Shown: positions 1 through 18,029 of the stretch, piece after piece
Numbering within the stretch: position 1 is the stretch's first letter
Layout of the letters: each line of letters starts with the position of its first letter
Assembly (NCBI GenBank): GCA_002118135.1
Contig: BDIU01000436.1
Coordinates: 1 to 64,000 of the forward strand
Direction: 5' to 3'
From: Trebouxia sp. TZW2008
Lineage: Eukaryota; Chlorophyta; Trebouxiophyceae; Trebouxiales; Trebouxiaceae
DNA length: 64,000 nt
The notes under the pieces: generated by a model
Database searches by the model: none
The model's input: only the letters and a program-made list of their open reading frames with translations
Told to the model about the DNA's origin: nothing
Translations under genes and position numbers: made by a program

Positions 1-49
1 TTGAGTCTGAGTCACACTGCTACAGCTGTGACTCATGCAAATGTCCTGA

Positions 50-1138
50 TCAAGACTTTCCGGTTCCCCTGTACACCCTGAAGTGAACTGGCAGCAGCTG
101 AAATATATTGGCTCCCTCTTCAATTTGACGCACCTCAACTTGCAGCTCAGCCAGCAGCAGGATGCACTTTCTGCAGATCCACACCACACTGACTTTGTGC
201 GCAGTCTTGCTTGTCTTCTAAAGCTGCAAGTCCTGAAATTTGCAGGCTTGAGGGTTCCATCTGAAAACACTGGAGACTTTTCCAAGTGCGCAGAGCTTGT
301 ATGCTTAGCAGTTGACACTGCAATGTGGGAGGATTTCACATGGCATTTTGAGCATTGTCATCAGCTGACAGCTTTGAAACTGTTCTCATCAGGAGACATA
401 ATCATCACATTGTCAGAGGTTCTGTTGCCACCCGCACCCAACGCACTCGGGCATTTGACCTTGACGACCAGAGTCACATTGCAAAAGCTGCATCATGCAG
501 CATATGTCACATGCTTGAAGCTATCTTCACTGTGTCTGCAGTCTAGTGACATTGTTTGGCCACCAAAATGGTGCCAGCTGCAGCAAATTGTAGTCTCTTT
601 AGATGATGAGACAAATATGCACCTGCCGCCTCAGTGGGCATCGTATAGCAAGCTCACAAGTCTGACTTTGCCTCGTTGTGCTGCTGATGATTTGCCAGAT
701 TGGTTCTCGCAACTGCAGCAACTGAAGGATCTTGCTCTGAGATGTTCATCATTTTCCACCTTTCCAACAAGCCTGTACTGCCTGTCTGAGCTCCAAAGCC
801 TTGATCTCTCATACATGGAAGGCCTCTTGGACAGATCTATTGTTCATCTTGCTGATCTGCCACTATTAACAAGTCTGAAGTTGGGTGATCATGTGTATGA
901 TAGTGAAACAACGTGCGATGATGGTCTTTCGCCTTCAGAGTATCAAGCACTCAAGGACCTTGAAGCAGCTTGTCTGGCTCGTGATAGGCCTCTTCAGCGC
1001 AGATACCCATCTAATTGGCCTGCTCCTCGGTATAAGTGGAATTTCTTTGATCCAAACTGCCTAGCTCCATCAATATTATACAAATTTGCAGAGTTTGTTA
1101 CATGTGATGATAGTGTTTCATACCCTGCTTTCGACTAG
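50..1138 (+). CDS. Leucine-rich-repeat protein, 5-prime end missing
   Basis: The reading frame is open from an in-frame stop at 47-49 to the TAG at 1136-1138, about 360 residues. There is no convincing ATG near its left end, so the start probably lies in an exon outside or at the edge of the window. The protein shows repeated Leu-rich units of the LxxLxxLxL type, for example LTHLNLQL, LTALKLF, LTSLTLP, LKDLALRC, LQSLDLS and LTSLKLGD, spaced roughly 23-30 residues apart. This is typical of an LRR solenoid used for protein binding. The tail after residue 290 is not repetitive and contains several Trp, Pro and Tyr residues. No kinase, membrane segment or NB-ARC domain is visible. A second LRR protein at the right end of the window carries an F-box-like head, so an F-box/LRR role is possible here too, but the head is not seen. 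LRR assignment is confident; function is unknown. Confidence 0.75.
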   Translation, partial: SRLSGSPVHPEVNWQQLKYIGSLFNLTHLNLQLSQQQDALSADPHHTDFVRSLACLLKLQVLKFAGLRVPSENTGDFSKCAELVCLAVDTAMWEDFTWHFEHCHQLTALKLFSSGDIIITLSEVLLPPAPNALGHLTLTTRVTLQKLHHAAYVTCLKLSSLCLQSSDIVWPPKWCQLQQIVVSLDDETNMHLPPQWASYSKLTSLTLPRCAADDLPDWFSQLQQLKDLALRCSSFSTFPTSLYCLSELQSLDLSYMEGLLDRSIVHLADLPLLTSLKLGDHVYDSETTCDDGLSPSEYQALKDLEAACLARDRPLQRRYPSNWPAPRYKWNFFDPNCLAPSILYKFAEFVTCDDSVSYPAFD

Positions 1139-2514
1139 AGAGGCCTCAAGCTGTTGTTACAGTAGTTTCTGAGACAACTCCTTCAAGCAAATCTCCTGAT
1201 TGTCCAAGTCGTCAGTGAATTATTGATCAGTCCATGAGTACACAGAATCTGCATGTTTCATGTGGCTGCAAGTGTGTTAAAGAAATCTGTAGCTGCGTCA
1301 AACATTTTGGCAACGTTGCTCTAAAGCTGTGTGAACAGCATGAGGCTGTGAAAGGTCAACTTTCTGACAGATGTCAACAATGAATGCTATTTGCCAATGA
1401 AGTTCATGATTGTCTGATTAGCAGTGTGAAAATGAGGTCATATCATAGTAATACGACCGATGCTGCCACTTGATGGGAGCACAAGCGTATGCATTCAAAG
1501 TCATGATTATGGCATCGTTGCTGCCAGACAGACAGCATGATGGACCTTGCAATCATCAGCATCATTTTCGACAGCATGCTTGCAACGTCTGTTCCAGATC
1601 TCCATGGCCAGAGCCTGTGTATCAAAGTCAGCAGCTCCCCATCAACCACCTCTCTGTCCCTGAGGCCCCAAGCAACGTTGCTGCCTCAATTGTAGATGCT
1701 GCTGGGTCTACTTCAATGGCTGCTGATTCCAATGCTAACGCTTGAGGTTGCTTTCCGGTTATTTCTTTACAACACAAACTTTGTTTGCTTATCGTGTTTT
1801 GTTTTTGTTGTCGCTCATGACTTACAATGATACAATCACACAACTCAGTTGCTTGAATTAGAGTTTGCCACTTGTGGCACATGCGATTAGACTTGTTGTC
1901 TAGCTGAAGCATGTAAAATTACTCTCTCTCTCTCTCTCTAGCATCATCAGCAGCTTCAATTGATTTGATGTCATATCGTGCAAAGCAATGCGTTTTATGA
2001 CAGACCAGCAAGCTCAAACCCCTGGTCTCAATTTGATAGGCTGAGGCATGTGAAGCATGTGCCCCTGAGTTTCCATCACAACTTCCGACGAAGGGAAGTC
2101 TTCAGTGTGAAGGCAACTGCTTTGCCACCCTGTTCGCAAGCTCATTTTTCCGGTCAAGGTTTGCGGGGATTTGTGCAGCACCTGCATCGGCGCTCGTTTC
2201 AGACTTGTGTAGTGTTAAGCCTTACGTCTCAACTAGACAGAGAGCACCCGGGATCTGGCTGTACCTTTTTAGACAACGCCTTGAAGTTTGCGCTCTCTGG
2301 CCCGCTGTTTTCCCGTGCCTCTCATACGCTCGATTCAGCAAGCTAGCAAGAGTTGACTAGCTGCACCGGACGTGGCAGGAATTTTGTTACGCCAGGTAGG
2401 GTCACTGTATCAGCAGACAGCCCTAACGTCCGAAAGTCATTGAGATGATGCACAGAGTTTGCAAGTGCTAATACTTCTATGAGTATTCACAGGTCTTCTT
2501 TTGAGCAGTGCTTG
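1139..2514. other. Intergenic stretch without a supported gene
   Basis: Only short open frames occur here (the longest are 122 and 94 codons), with no domain, no repeat pattern and no splice-phase support. A (CT)n tract lies at about 1921-1939. A TGTAA motif, the usual green-algal polyadenylation signal, occurs at about 1912 but is far from the LRR stop. The last 100 bases presumably hold the promoter and 5-prime UTR of the coiled-coil gene. Confidence 0.5.
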
Positions 2515-5500
2515 ATGGCTACACACGGCTGGCAGCAATATGAGCAGGTAAGCTTGCCTATTGCTCACTTATGTTGAGCTCAGAGCAGCATTGCATTCTG
2601 TCTGGGCATACAATGTGCACAGGCTCTCCTTGTGCATGCTGCCCTTGTGTTGACTAGTAGCAACTAGCATGCAATACTGGTGTTAACAGATCAGTCTGGG
2701 CTCTTTGTCGCTCCGAGTGAGCTACACATGCTTGTGCAAGCTGCGTCTGCATTGGCATGCTCTGCATGCATGTGAGACACTGTGCATTGCAGAACAAAGG
2801 ATCAGACTATGCACTGCCCCTATTGTATGCACTCCGCCCGGATGCATGTCACGCATCAGCCTCACTTTGCTACCACATCTGCGCTCAGTACGTTACACCA
2901 TGGGTTGTATCAAGAGCTTGCTTGTTGCCCTACATTGGGCTTGAGGACTTAGCACATGGTCTCAAAATCTTCCTCGCGTCCAAATTAAACATGTTGTGAC
3001 TGACATATGGGGACAATTGATGTATTGTTTGGAGAGCGTTTTCTGCTTCATCTGCAGCTGGACACATGCGCATGTGCAGCTGACCGTGCCTTGCATCGCA
3101 AGCGTTTCCTGCCGCACTTTGGCATCAGCGCTATGTCTCAGACAGTACAACATCAAGAAACCCTGTCAGTCTGATCCAAGCTTTTCCTGCTGTTTGTCCA
3201 GGCAGATGCTGCGTCCTTGGCAGGCTCAGACCAGTCCAGCTACACAAGCTATGTTCCAGCAAGCAGCAGCACCCAGTACTACAGCCCATCTAGACCACAG
3301 CACATGCAACAGGCCGCACCGTACCCCACAACACCTCAGCAAACCTTCCCTGGACAGTACGCAACGCCATACCACAACTCAGATGGCAGCTCGCAAGCCA
3401 GCTCTGGTGATCACCAGTACGCACCCCAACAGTATCAAAGTGTAGGGCATCAGGGAGGGCAGTATGCAGGGTTGTTTGCAGCTGCCCCTGACCAGGTGTC
3501 TAGCCTGCAAGCTGAGCTGGCGAAAAAGAAGCAGCGCATTGCTGAGTTGCAGCATGAGGTGGACACGACTGAGTCTCACCGTCGCCAGGTCCAGGCGCAT
3601 AACTTTGAGCTGCAAGAGCAGGTGGACCAGATGCAACAGTTGTACCAGGTTAGCTTGCCAAGCTTGCTTTGGCTGACCAACTGTCCACACCCATTTTACA
3701 TGTTCATGCAGGAAGCTAAACGCATACGCGTAAATTGTGTCCTGTTGCTTGTTGCAAAGTGTTTTCACAAGCCCATTGGCCAAGCTGCATCTTGCAAAGC
3801 AAAGTTGATTCACATCAACGTGGATTCAAGATCTCTACATATCACGGCATCAACATGAATCTGAGGTCTCTACATATTACAGCGATTTCTAGGCATGACG
3901 CAACTTGACGGTGGCATTCTCGATGCAGGGGCATTCAGCAGGCTTTCAGGCGGGTGTGGATCCAGCTCAGCTTCAGCAGCTTGCATCAGAGAATTCAACG
4001 CTGCAGGCTCAGGTAGCACAGCTCACTCAGCAGCTCTATCAAGGTGAGTGTTGTCAAGGAAATCCTTCTGGACACATGATTTATGGTGGCCATGTCATTT
4101 GTTCACTTGAACCCATTTTACAGCGCAAGAATGTGGCATGGTGGCAAAGCAGCAAGCAATGGCAGTGGTTCGGTTCCTTGACTGCAAACAAAGTTCGAGG
4201 GAACATCTATCAGCGGATTATCATGTAAGCTGTACCGCCCTGCATTCCTCACAGATGTATAGAGGTTGTAGTCCTGTGCATGTCATCAGGAGGGTAGGCT
4301 ATGGTCTGTTGCTGTTGCCATTGTTAACGTTGTCGCTGTCATTGTACTTTGCTGATATGTATGCAAGCTGTGTCCCCTTGCAGTGCACATAGATGCATGG
4401 ATCTTGTTGTCCTGTATGTCTCATTGGGAAGGCAGACTTTCGGTTGTTGCTGTTGCCATTGCTGACATCATTGCTGTCGTTGTCACAGCCTTTATCAAGC
4501 TTTGAACCACCATGCCAAGGTTGAGTGCTGTTGCGATGAGTAAGGCCTCTTTTTGCAGGCAGCTTTGACACCCAGTCCTCACAGCCATCACCACAGACTG
4601 CACACACAAGCTTTGCTCAACAGCACGCAGCAGCCCCAGGCGCACATCAGCCTGAGCAAGCAGAGCAGTCTCAGACAGAAGAGCAGGCACAAGAGCTGCA
4701 GCGAAAGCATGACACATTGGTACAGCAGCTGAGGGACGATCTGGAGAAACTCAAAGCTCGTGAGGCTGAGTCTGAGCAAGATCAGCAACAACGCTTGAGC
4801 ACCCTTGAGTCAGAAAAGCAAGAGCAATTAGCTGAGCTTGAGACCAAGCACGATGCTCTGGTTCAGAAGCTTACGCAGCAGAAGACTCAGCTTCAGGCTG
4901 ACCTCAAGCATGCGCAGGGAGTGAACTCGCGCACAGATGACAAACGCGAGACAGCGATCAGAATGCTGACTCAGCAGCGGTTGCAACTTGAAGCAGACTT
5001 GACTAAAGCTAGAGCCACAACTGATCAGCATGAGCCAGAGATCCACAAAGTGACGCAGCATAGTGTGCAGCTTGAAGCAGATTTGAAAAAGGTCAAGGAT
5101 GACAAAGAAGTGGTGGATGATCAGCTGGTTAAGACAAACCTGGAGCTGGCTGAAACTGACGAGAAGCTGGATGCAGCTGAGCAGAAGCTGAAGCAGGCTG
5201 AGCAGCAAGCTTCAAAGGCAGCCAAGACCATCCGGGTACAGTTTTATTGCTGCAGTCACTTCCCGTTGTTGTGAAGGAATGATCGTCTTTGTCAGATTGA
5301 TGCTGCCACTGCCTTGCAAGCCATGCATACATATTATTAAACAATCACCAACACATGCACGCCATTGACAGAAAGAAAAAAAGTCTACGTCATAGGGCAT
5401 TCTTAGTGGGAGTCTCTGTTGCTAGGAGCAAGCCTGAACTAAGTTGTCACCTATTCATGCAGTGCATGTTGGAATGGGAGGTGTTTGACTGTTGACTGAC

Positions 5501-7524
5501 TTGTTTTGCAGGCACAGGAGAAGCTGGTGTCACAGCTGCGTGGTGAGGCTACCAACTTGAAAGAGGAAATTGACTACCTCAAGAACAGGTCAGTACATTG
5601 AAAATATCAAGGTCTGCCTTGCATGACTCTGTGATGCTGAGAGATGGCGACAATTTCCTTCTATCTGGCAAGAATGTATATGCAAGCTGTCCTGATCACT
5701 TGTTGAATTTCAGCATGTTGAATTTTTTCTGCCCCTCTGCATTTGTGACGCTCAGGCAAGCAGCCAGGTTGAGCATCCTCAACCTGGCTGCTTGATTTAC
5801 TGATCAACACATCTCCATGTTATCCAGCAACAAAGCCTAGCTTGTTTGTTTGGTGAAGCCTAGTGCTTGTCATGTTAGTCCTGAGCGTTGATCAGGACTG
5901 TTCCTAGCATAAGTGAATTCAGACAGGCCTACTGCTGCACAAAAACATATATTAATGATGACAATGGTACTGATAACACTGATAAGCAATGTGTCTCACC
6001 GCGACGTGTGAAAATTGTTGACCCTTGGAAGGGTGTTTGCAGTGGGGAGTCAAGCAGGAGTCTGATTGACGAGAACAGCCGGCTGAAGCGTGAAAGCAGG
6101 CTTGCCCATGACAGGTGAGACTCTTTGAGGCTGCATTATGCATCATAATCTATGCATGCTGGGCTGCTTTTATTCACATGGCCTCCCATCGTGATGTCTA
6201 ACGGCGTAGACCTTTCCTTTCGTTTCTTTGTGTCTCTGCAATGTGCACAGCGGCCATGTCAGACCGCTTGATTGCAAAGACTGTTGATTTACTTCTGTAC
6301 ACTGAAAATTTTTGGAAAGGTCGGTCAAGTCTTTGAAAGCAGAAAGTCCCACTGTCATCACTGCATTGCAGCATTGCAGATTCTGATGAGCTGCTGCAGA
6401 TGACTTCAAAATGCAGCTGTGACACATGGGCACTCTGCTGAAGCGAATCTGTCAGGCTGATTTGCATTTAAATAAGCACATGATTACAGATTATCTGCAG
6501 CATTGCATTGTGCAATCCGCTGCTGAAGCATGCTTGAATGTCACTCGATGAGCCCTCAGGAGACCTGACACTAGGATCTCCAACACAGTTGTGTTTTGTT
6601 TGAACCACCAGACTTGAAATTGCAACAATAGGCATGAGCATGAGCTTGACAGTTCTCAATGTGTACTAGTCAATGGTGCAGGTTCGCAAAGGTGCAAAAA
6701 GAGAATGCTGAACTGCAAGGACGGCTCATGTATTATGCTCTGGGGGTTGAAGACAACGACAGCGGTCACATCCATGCTGTCACACCTGATGCTATGACAG
6801 ACGGTCAGCATGACAGGGAAGAGAGAACAAGAGATGCAGAGGTAAAGTGGCATACTAGCATTTATATTTTTGAAACACAGGCTAATTGAACAGATCTCAG
6901 CCATGTTGTAGGCTGTAAATTACTGACACACAGCATGGACTTCACACCATAGCCATGTTGTGCTAAGCTTTGAATTGCATCAACATATAGCATGAAAGTT
7001 GCAAACATCGGCATTCACAAATGTCTTGAGAACTTCTTGCTTGAGCTTGTGGGTTTTCTGCTGAAAATTGTGCTGAAGGTTGTGCTGAAAATTGATGCAA
7101 AGTACAGCTTGTGACACAGGGCAGAGTCCAGCCCTCGTTGTTCCAAAAGGCCACACACTTATTTGTGTTGTCAGATGTATCAAAAGCTGCTCTTACTTGC
7201 TGTCAGACATAAGCATCCTTACCTGCAAGGCTCATGTGTCCCATAATTCTGCAACATGTGTGTACACAGAGTCTGACACCAAATGCGTCCATGCAGGCAT
7301 CTGAAACAAGGGATGGGCTACACAACATCAAGCTTGATGCTGACAGCGCAGCTACTGAGACAGACACATTCAGGCCACCTGTTGAGTTCCCAAGGCCAAA
7401 GTCATTTCGACCTCGCACGCATGAGCGGAGGCGTAGCACTGACTTTGGAGAGCACAACAGACCCATACCAGTTGCTAGTCCAGTTGTCAATCTGCCTGTA
7501 CCATCACAAGCAAGTCCAGTCTGA
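2515..7524 (+). CDS. Coiled-coil protein with Gln/Ser/Tyr-rich N-terminus (8 exons, 597 aa)
   Basis: Exons traced by splice sites and phase: 2515-2547, 3202-3648, 3929-4043, 4559-5235, 5512-5588, 6058-6114, 6682-6841 and 7297-7524. All junction phases agree and the total is 598 codons including the stop. The first exon encodes only MATHGWQQYEQ and ends at a consensus donor. Residues about 12-110 are low-complexity, rich in Gln, Ser, Tyr and Pro. Coiled-coil heptads begin at about residue 105 (SLQAELAKKKQRIAELQHEV) and continue, with a Gln-rich break, through about residue 440. The C-terminal 75 residues are hydrophilic, Arg/Pro-rich and probably disordered (RPRTHERRRSTDFGE). No motor, GRIP or membrane segment is seen. 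I do not recognise the family; a scaffold or tether is the natural guess from architecture alone. The second intron has a local tandem duplication near 3810-3890, and the third has one at 4300-4490. Confidence 0.8.
4300..4490. repeat. Intronic tandem duplication in the coiled-coil gene
   Basis: A segment around 4305-4346, rich in GTTGCTGTTGCCATTG, recurs at about 4440-4487 with substitutions. The period is about 137 bp. Both copies are inside the third intron. It is another case of intron growth by local tandem duplication, here without exon sequence. Confidence 0.6.
5757..5794. repeat. Perfect foldback hairpin, 17-bp arms, 4-nt loop
   Basis: The arms CAAGCAGCCAGGTTGAG and CTCAACCTGGCTGCTTG are exact reverse complements separated by CATC. 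The element lies inside the fifth intron of the coiled-coil gene. No T-rich tail or other terminator context is present, and terminators of this type are not expected in a nuclear genome. Confidence 0.9.
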
Positions 7525-9015
7525 GTGCCACTCATCATGTGTTCTGGAGCTTGTGAGAGGGGACACAACTCCATTAATCATCACAAGTCTTGCCTCGGGT
7601 CTGTGCCACCCTTCTAGGGCTTTTGTCACCCTCCGGTAATTTAGACAGCAACTTGGGGAGAGCCTTGGCGCAGCTGTTGCAGGAAATCGCCCATGCCTTC
7701 CATCCAGCATGGATGTGCCTCCAGAATGATGTGGCAGTGCTCAGTTGCTTGTCTGCATGTCTTGCTACAATCATTTTTGTAGCAAGTCCATGCTAGCGGG
7801 CCTTCAGGTTGCCACGTACTGCAACCTTCATACTGTGGCTGCTATTCTGCTGGCATTCTTTTGTGCGGGTTGACTAGTTAGCAGACTTTGCAGGGATGCA
7901 ATAGCTGCAGAGCCCTTTATTGTGGAGCTGGCACTGCTTGTACTGTTACACTGTAACATGGCATTTGACTTTCAGTTGTGCGGGAGGCGATTAGCTAGTT
8001 ACATTTGCAGAGATGAGATTACTACAGAGGGTTTTTCAGCACTGTAGGCTGCTTGTGCTTGAAGTAAGTTTCGCTTTGGACAGTTGACAGTTGAGGTGAT
8101 TTCAGGTTGTAAACCCCACCACTAGTAGCATTGGCACGTTGCACAGAGACCGTACATCTACGATGTGAGGCCTGTGTCACTGCTGAGTCAGATGTAGTGT
8201 GGCCATGAGCATCTGCCTGCTGTGGCAGCAGATGCTGCTATGCAAGCAATGACATGTCTGTATGAGACTCGGAAGTCACTTGGGCATGAGACTGTCTGTA
8301 GCACCACTCACACCTAAGCTGATCAAATGCTGCACAGAGTACAGTCTATAATAGTAAAAGTATAGTCTAATTTAAGATTTTACAGATGTTGCTGCTGATG
8401 CTGCTGCATCTGTGTTGTACTGCAGACTCAGCTGCAGCTGCGCTGTAACTTGCTGACCACAAGTGCTGAGAATCAAGCAACAACTGGTCCCGCAGTTTGA
8501 AGTTGACTAGCTAAAAATGAAAGATGTCTGTATACAAAGGAGACGGGCCCCTGCTTAAGCCACTGCATAGCTGGTACACATGCTTTGCTTGTATCTTCCT
8601 CTTCTGTTCAAGTAAATGAAAAACCAAGTATCACAGGCCCCTCTGCAACATCTCAGCCATCCAATGAGGCAGGCCAAGCTGATGCGCTAGCTCTTGTCAC
8701 ACTCTCACTCCGAGACATGATTGTGCATGGTCACCTCCAAGTCATTAGCGGTGATTGTCAATATGAGCTATACCTGGGCTCAGACTGCACCCACTGCATA
8801 TTGATATTGTAATTTATGCAGCTGCCAGCGAAATGATTGCTGTCTTTGTCCCACAGTGTCAGCATATGTGGACCTGCAAAGCTGTGGACTTTGTCCTTCA
8901 CATTGGAGAAGCGCAGTTGCCTTGAGAAAGTCAAAAGGCTCTTGATGGACAGTATTGAAGGCCATTAGCGCATGTAGTTTTGTGAATGCTCTGTGTTCGT
9001 GACAGGACTCACGTT
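7525..9015. other. Intergenic stretch, no gene supported
   Basis: Between the convergent coiled-coil and PEN-2-like genes I find only short frames without domains. A degenerate direct repeat is visible, with about 7868-7915 resembling about 7985-8035 (TGCGGG, then ACTAGTTA or GCTAGTTA, then TTTGCAG). An AT-rich patch lies at 8340-8385. TGTAA motifs at about 7952 and 8110 could serve the end of the coiled-coil gene. Confidence 0.5.
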
Positions 9016-9475
9016 TCAAGCCTGCAAATCTCCAGGGTTGATGTTGGCAAGATTCCACTCACTGAAGAACTCCTTGCCTAGGAGCCTGTCTTGCCCTGCA
9101 TTGGCGATTGCACAATGGATGCATTTGCTATGCTGTATGCGTTTGCTGTGAGACAGGCTTTCATGTACAGGAAAAGAGCGAATGAGGTACTGACCCAAAG
9201 AGAATAGGCCTATCCAGCTCAACAATGCAAGTGTCACCAAGCAAAACCCGCTTGCAGACCATCTGGCATCTGCAGACAGAGGCTGTCTTGGGTGAGTATA
9301 TCTGAAGTGATCGAAATCGTCAAGTGAATCTTAAATTGGGACACATACATTTCTGAACAGTAGGATCACCACCGTGTCGTAGGTCAGGCCAAAACAGCCA
9401 TGCGTTCACGAACCACAACCAGGGCAAGCCAGCAAAGCCTGCATAGAACACTGCGCCGAGATATGTCAGTCGCAT
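9016..9475 (-). CDS. PEN2: PEN-2-like gamma-secretase subunit (2 exons, 126 aa)
   Basis: Exon 1 is 9475-9349 and exon 2 is 9269-9016; the junction is phase 1 and the total is 127 codons including the stop. The first hydrophobic segment reads AVFYAGFAGLPWLWFVNAWL, with the LPWLWxVN core typical of presenilin enhancer 2. A polar stretch with a GDP motif and YARWSASGF follows, then the second hydrophobic segment LVTLALLSWIGLF. PEN-2 is a small membrane subunit needed for maturation and activity of gamma-secretase, the intramembrane aspartyl protease built on presenilin. Human and plant PEN-2 are about 100-140 residues, so the length fits. The C-terminal 50 residues do not show the usual DYLSF-like tail, so the true 3-prime end may use another exon. 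The start is uncertain: an acceptor-like TAG lies just before the ATG, so an upstream exon is possible. Confidence 0.7.
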
Positions 9476-10151
9476 GTGCTATCAGAGAAGAAGCACCAGA
9501 GACCAAGCGGTGCGCACTTCGTTTACACAAGCTGCGAGCATGCGAGCAAAGCATCTCCTGATTGTCGACCGTCGCCACATACTGCTCATCGACGTCCGAC
9601 ATCATGGTGGTCACATCGTGGCTGTCGGGCGAAACGCATCGGTGACACAGCTGACGCTGGAGTCGCTTGCTCGCAGGGCAAGGGCGCTGGGCGCTTTGCG
9701 TCTTGCAAGACCTGTGCAGGTTTGAACGCTTTTGAGTTGACTTGAGTTGACTTTGTCGCGTTGTCTTACAGTCCCATCTAGTCTCGTTCGTGCAATCTGC
9801 CAAAGACCAACCAGCAAGCACGCTCACCAGGAGCGGGACCAAGACGTCGCAGTCCGGCATCGTGTGACGCCAGCTTTGCTTCCGGTTAAGATGGCTACAC
9901 CTTAAGCTTGGACATATGCATGTCAGACGAACCACTGGCAGCCCACAGGAAGCAGGGCACAAGCAAGCCACGCAAGCAGGTCAGAAAATGCATGCCCTGT
10001 TTCGAGCACCACCGACGGTCTGGCTGGGCCCTGCTTACGAAGCTACCCACGATCTACCTGTTACGAGTTGCCAGTTTGTACTCGAAGCGACACACGCAAT
10101 GCACAACGTGCACATTCACTTGCGCCACGACAAAATTCTGACTCAGAAATG
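9476..10151. promoter_or_regulatory. CpG-rich divergent intergenic patch
   Basis: This segment separates the PEN-2-like gene (-) from the small membrane-protein gene (+). It has visibly more CG dinucleotides than the surrounding DNA (TCGACCGTCG, GACGTCCGAC, GTCGGGCGAA). Such patches recur at other gene starts in the window. Short open frames exist on both strands (83 aa +, 195 aa -), but none shows a domain. A possible first exon for the plus-strand gene, MSDEPLAAHRKQ, lies at 9920-9979 and ends at CAG|GTCAGA, but its phase could not be joined to the next exon. No TATA box was identified. Confidence 0.45.
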
Positions 10152-10926
10152 CGTGATGACATCGTCTTTGCATTTGACGAGTCATGCGGCGTTCACTTCA
10201 ATCAACTGCCTGCAGGCAGTCCCTGGTTGCGAGGTGGTGCCATCTGCTCAATTGCGCTTCTTTTGCTTGGGGGAGCGTTGGTAGTGTATGGAGGAGCGCT
10301 CATGACTGTGGGGCACAGGCCACTGCCAGAAGGTGCTCTGCAAGCTTGACACACAATTGTAAACAGCACTCGATGGCTTTTGCATGATGCCATCTGCTAG
10401 CGTGACACCACAGCTCAGATGTTAGCAACATGGCATCAGCGTTGCTAATTCTTAGCACACACAATCAAACTTATTGTCTGGTTGAAGCATGCTTAACTCC
10501 CCTGCTCTCAGTCTCACCTGTCACATGCATACAGGTCAAGCAGAGCAATGGCAAAGAATTGCAAGGATTAGGCTGCATCAGGTCCAACAACAGCAAGAGG
10601 CATTGAATAAGCCACCTGAGCAAGCAAATCAGCAAGCAACAGAAACCAAATTTGCGGAAGATTCTGATGATCCAACAGTCAGGCATGCTGCGGCAAAGGC
10701 CAGACAAGTCTTTGAGAACATCATAAGCTCTGAAGAATTGCCACGACATCCCAAGAGCATCGGAAGCCTTAGTGAGCATCTCAGCAACACTGGCAAAGAC
10801 TCAAAGCTTGCGCGTTTAGAAGGCAACAAGGCCAAGCCTGCTAAGGCTAAGTCCAATATTGTTGACAGCTTGGAACAAATAGCTGCAGCACACCTGTCAA
10901 TGGCTCAGAATCACAGACGAGATTGA
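10152..10926 (+). CDS. Small single-span membrane protein with helical C-terminal domain (2 or more exons)
   Basis: Exons 10152-10332 and 10535-10926 join in phase 1 and give 190 residues. After a short acidic head (MRDDIVFAFDESC), residues about 30-55 form one strongly hydrophobic segment (GGAICSIALLLLGGALVVYG). The remaining 135 residues are hydrophilic, Gln/Ala/Lys-rich and predicted helical (RIARIRLHQVQQQQEALNKP). The layout suggests a tail exposed on one side of an organelle or plasma membrane. I do not recognise the family; the hydrophobic part weakly recalls small TMEM230/134-type proteins, but the second span of those is missing. The first ATG is uncertain because an upstream coding exon is possible. 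Confidence 0.5.
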
Positions 10927-11499
10927 CGCTGTTGTGTGCATTGTCCATCCTACCTGATGTCAGCTGCAGAGTACAGGGAAACAGCAGCAAATGTGATGAG
11001 TGCTGCAGTCAGCAAGTTTAGATCCTATCGAAGTTCACAGCATCTGGTTCAGCATTACGCTCTGGGAATAAATGGTGTCACATTTGTCCACATTCATGTA
11101 CAACTTGTTGAAGGGACTTGTTGACAATGCCGAATCCTGTTGAGCATAGTACAGCAATCGTTGGCTGTATTGTAGGGCATATACGTTTGTGCTTACAAGT
11201 GTAGATCTAGACAGGCCTATCAACACCTCAAAGTTGTGCAACATGGTATGACGAGGGACAGAGAGACCTTCTGTGTTCACTGATGAGTTGGCATCAAAAC
11301 ATGAAATAAGCTGTATAGCATTTGTATCATTCATGGACGACCTCGCCGCAATACAATGATGTCTGTGATTATTTGACTGCCAACAAGCGAAAGGTGCAAT
11401 TGCTTGACAGTGTGCTGAAATAATCTGAGCACTTTGCATGCACAGATCATTACTGTGTGTCCTCTGCCAGCTGCTGGCATCTTTGACTGAGGGAAGACT
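10927..11499. other. Intergenic, convergent 3-prime ends
   Basis: The stretch lies between the 3-prime ends of the membrane-protein gene (+) and glutathione reductase (-). It contains short frames only. A TTACA (TGTAA on the minus strand) at about 11187 could serve as polyadenylation signal for the reductase. Nothing else is recognised. Confidence 0.45.
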
Positions 11500-17405
<5,906 letters not shown>

Positions 17406-18029
17406 GACACTGCCACTTCACGAGCTGCAGAAGTAGTGCAGGTCTCCGAAACTTTGCATTGACGCAAACAGTGAGCGCTTTCAGTGTGCTGTTATCGCTC
17501 GTGACTCGCACATACTCGTGCGAAACGCCAGCATCGAATTTGACACATGATCTTGGTCCTGGCTCCAGAAGCTGCAAATGTGAGTTACAGCAGAAACGTT
17601 TGACGATCTGCAAGCAAAGAGGCTGCACGCAATCTGCTTGCGCTTGTGTCTCTATCACATTGAACAATCCTCAAACTTTGACGTGATGAAGATTTTGCGT
17701 CCGCAACTTTTGTGATCATTGTCAATTTACAGCTTCACCTTGCCAAGGGCCTTCGACATCACAGCTGCGTCAGCTATACATGCATGCGTCACCAGCGAAT
17801 GTGGATAGTCTTAATGCACAACGCATCAGTTGCACATGGCTGTGAGCAATTTTGCATTGCACGCATGCATGCCAAGCAAATACCCTGACTCAAAACGTTC
17901 AGGCTCTCAGCAAATGTAGCATATCATGATCAAGCCACGTTGAGCAGCAGCAGCTTGTGCCCCTCTGTCAGCTGAACGTCAGCATCACAGATCATACAGC
18001 TTGCACAACTCATGAACTCAGCAGGTATG

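Noticed and set aside
1978..2346. 122-codon open frame between the LRR and coiled-coil genes
   Set aside because: No domain, unusual composition, no splice-phase link to either neighbour.
9474..9745. Two overlapping plus-strand frames (83 and 89 codons)
   Set aside because: They are antisense to the frame above in the CG-rich patch; no conserved features or splice support.
9384..9971. 195-codon minus-strand frame overlapping the PEN-2-like exon and promoter
   Set aside because: It runs in a different frame from the recognisable PEN-2-like sequence and has no domain; it is a by-product of the stop-poor CpG-rich patch.
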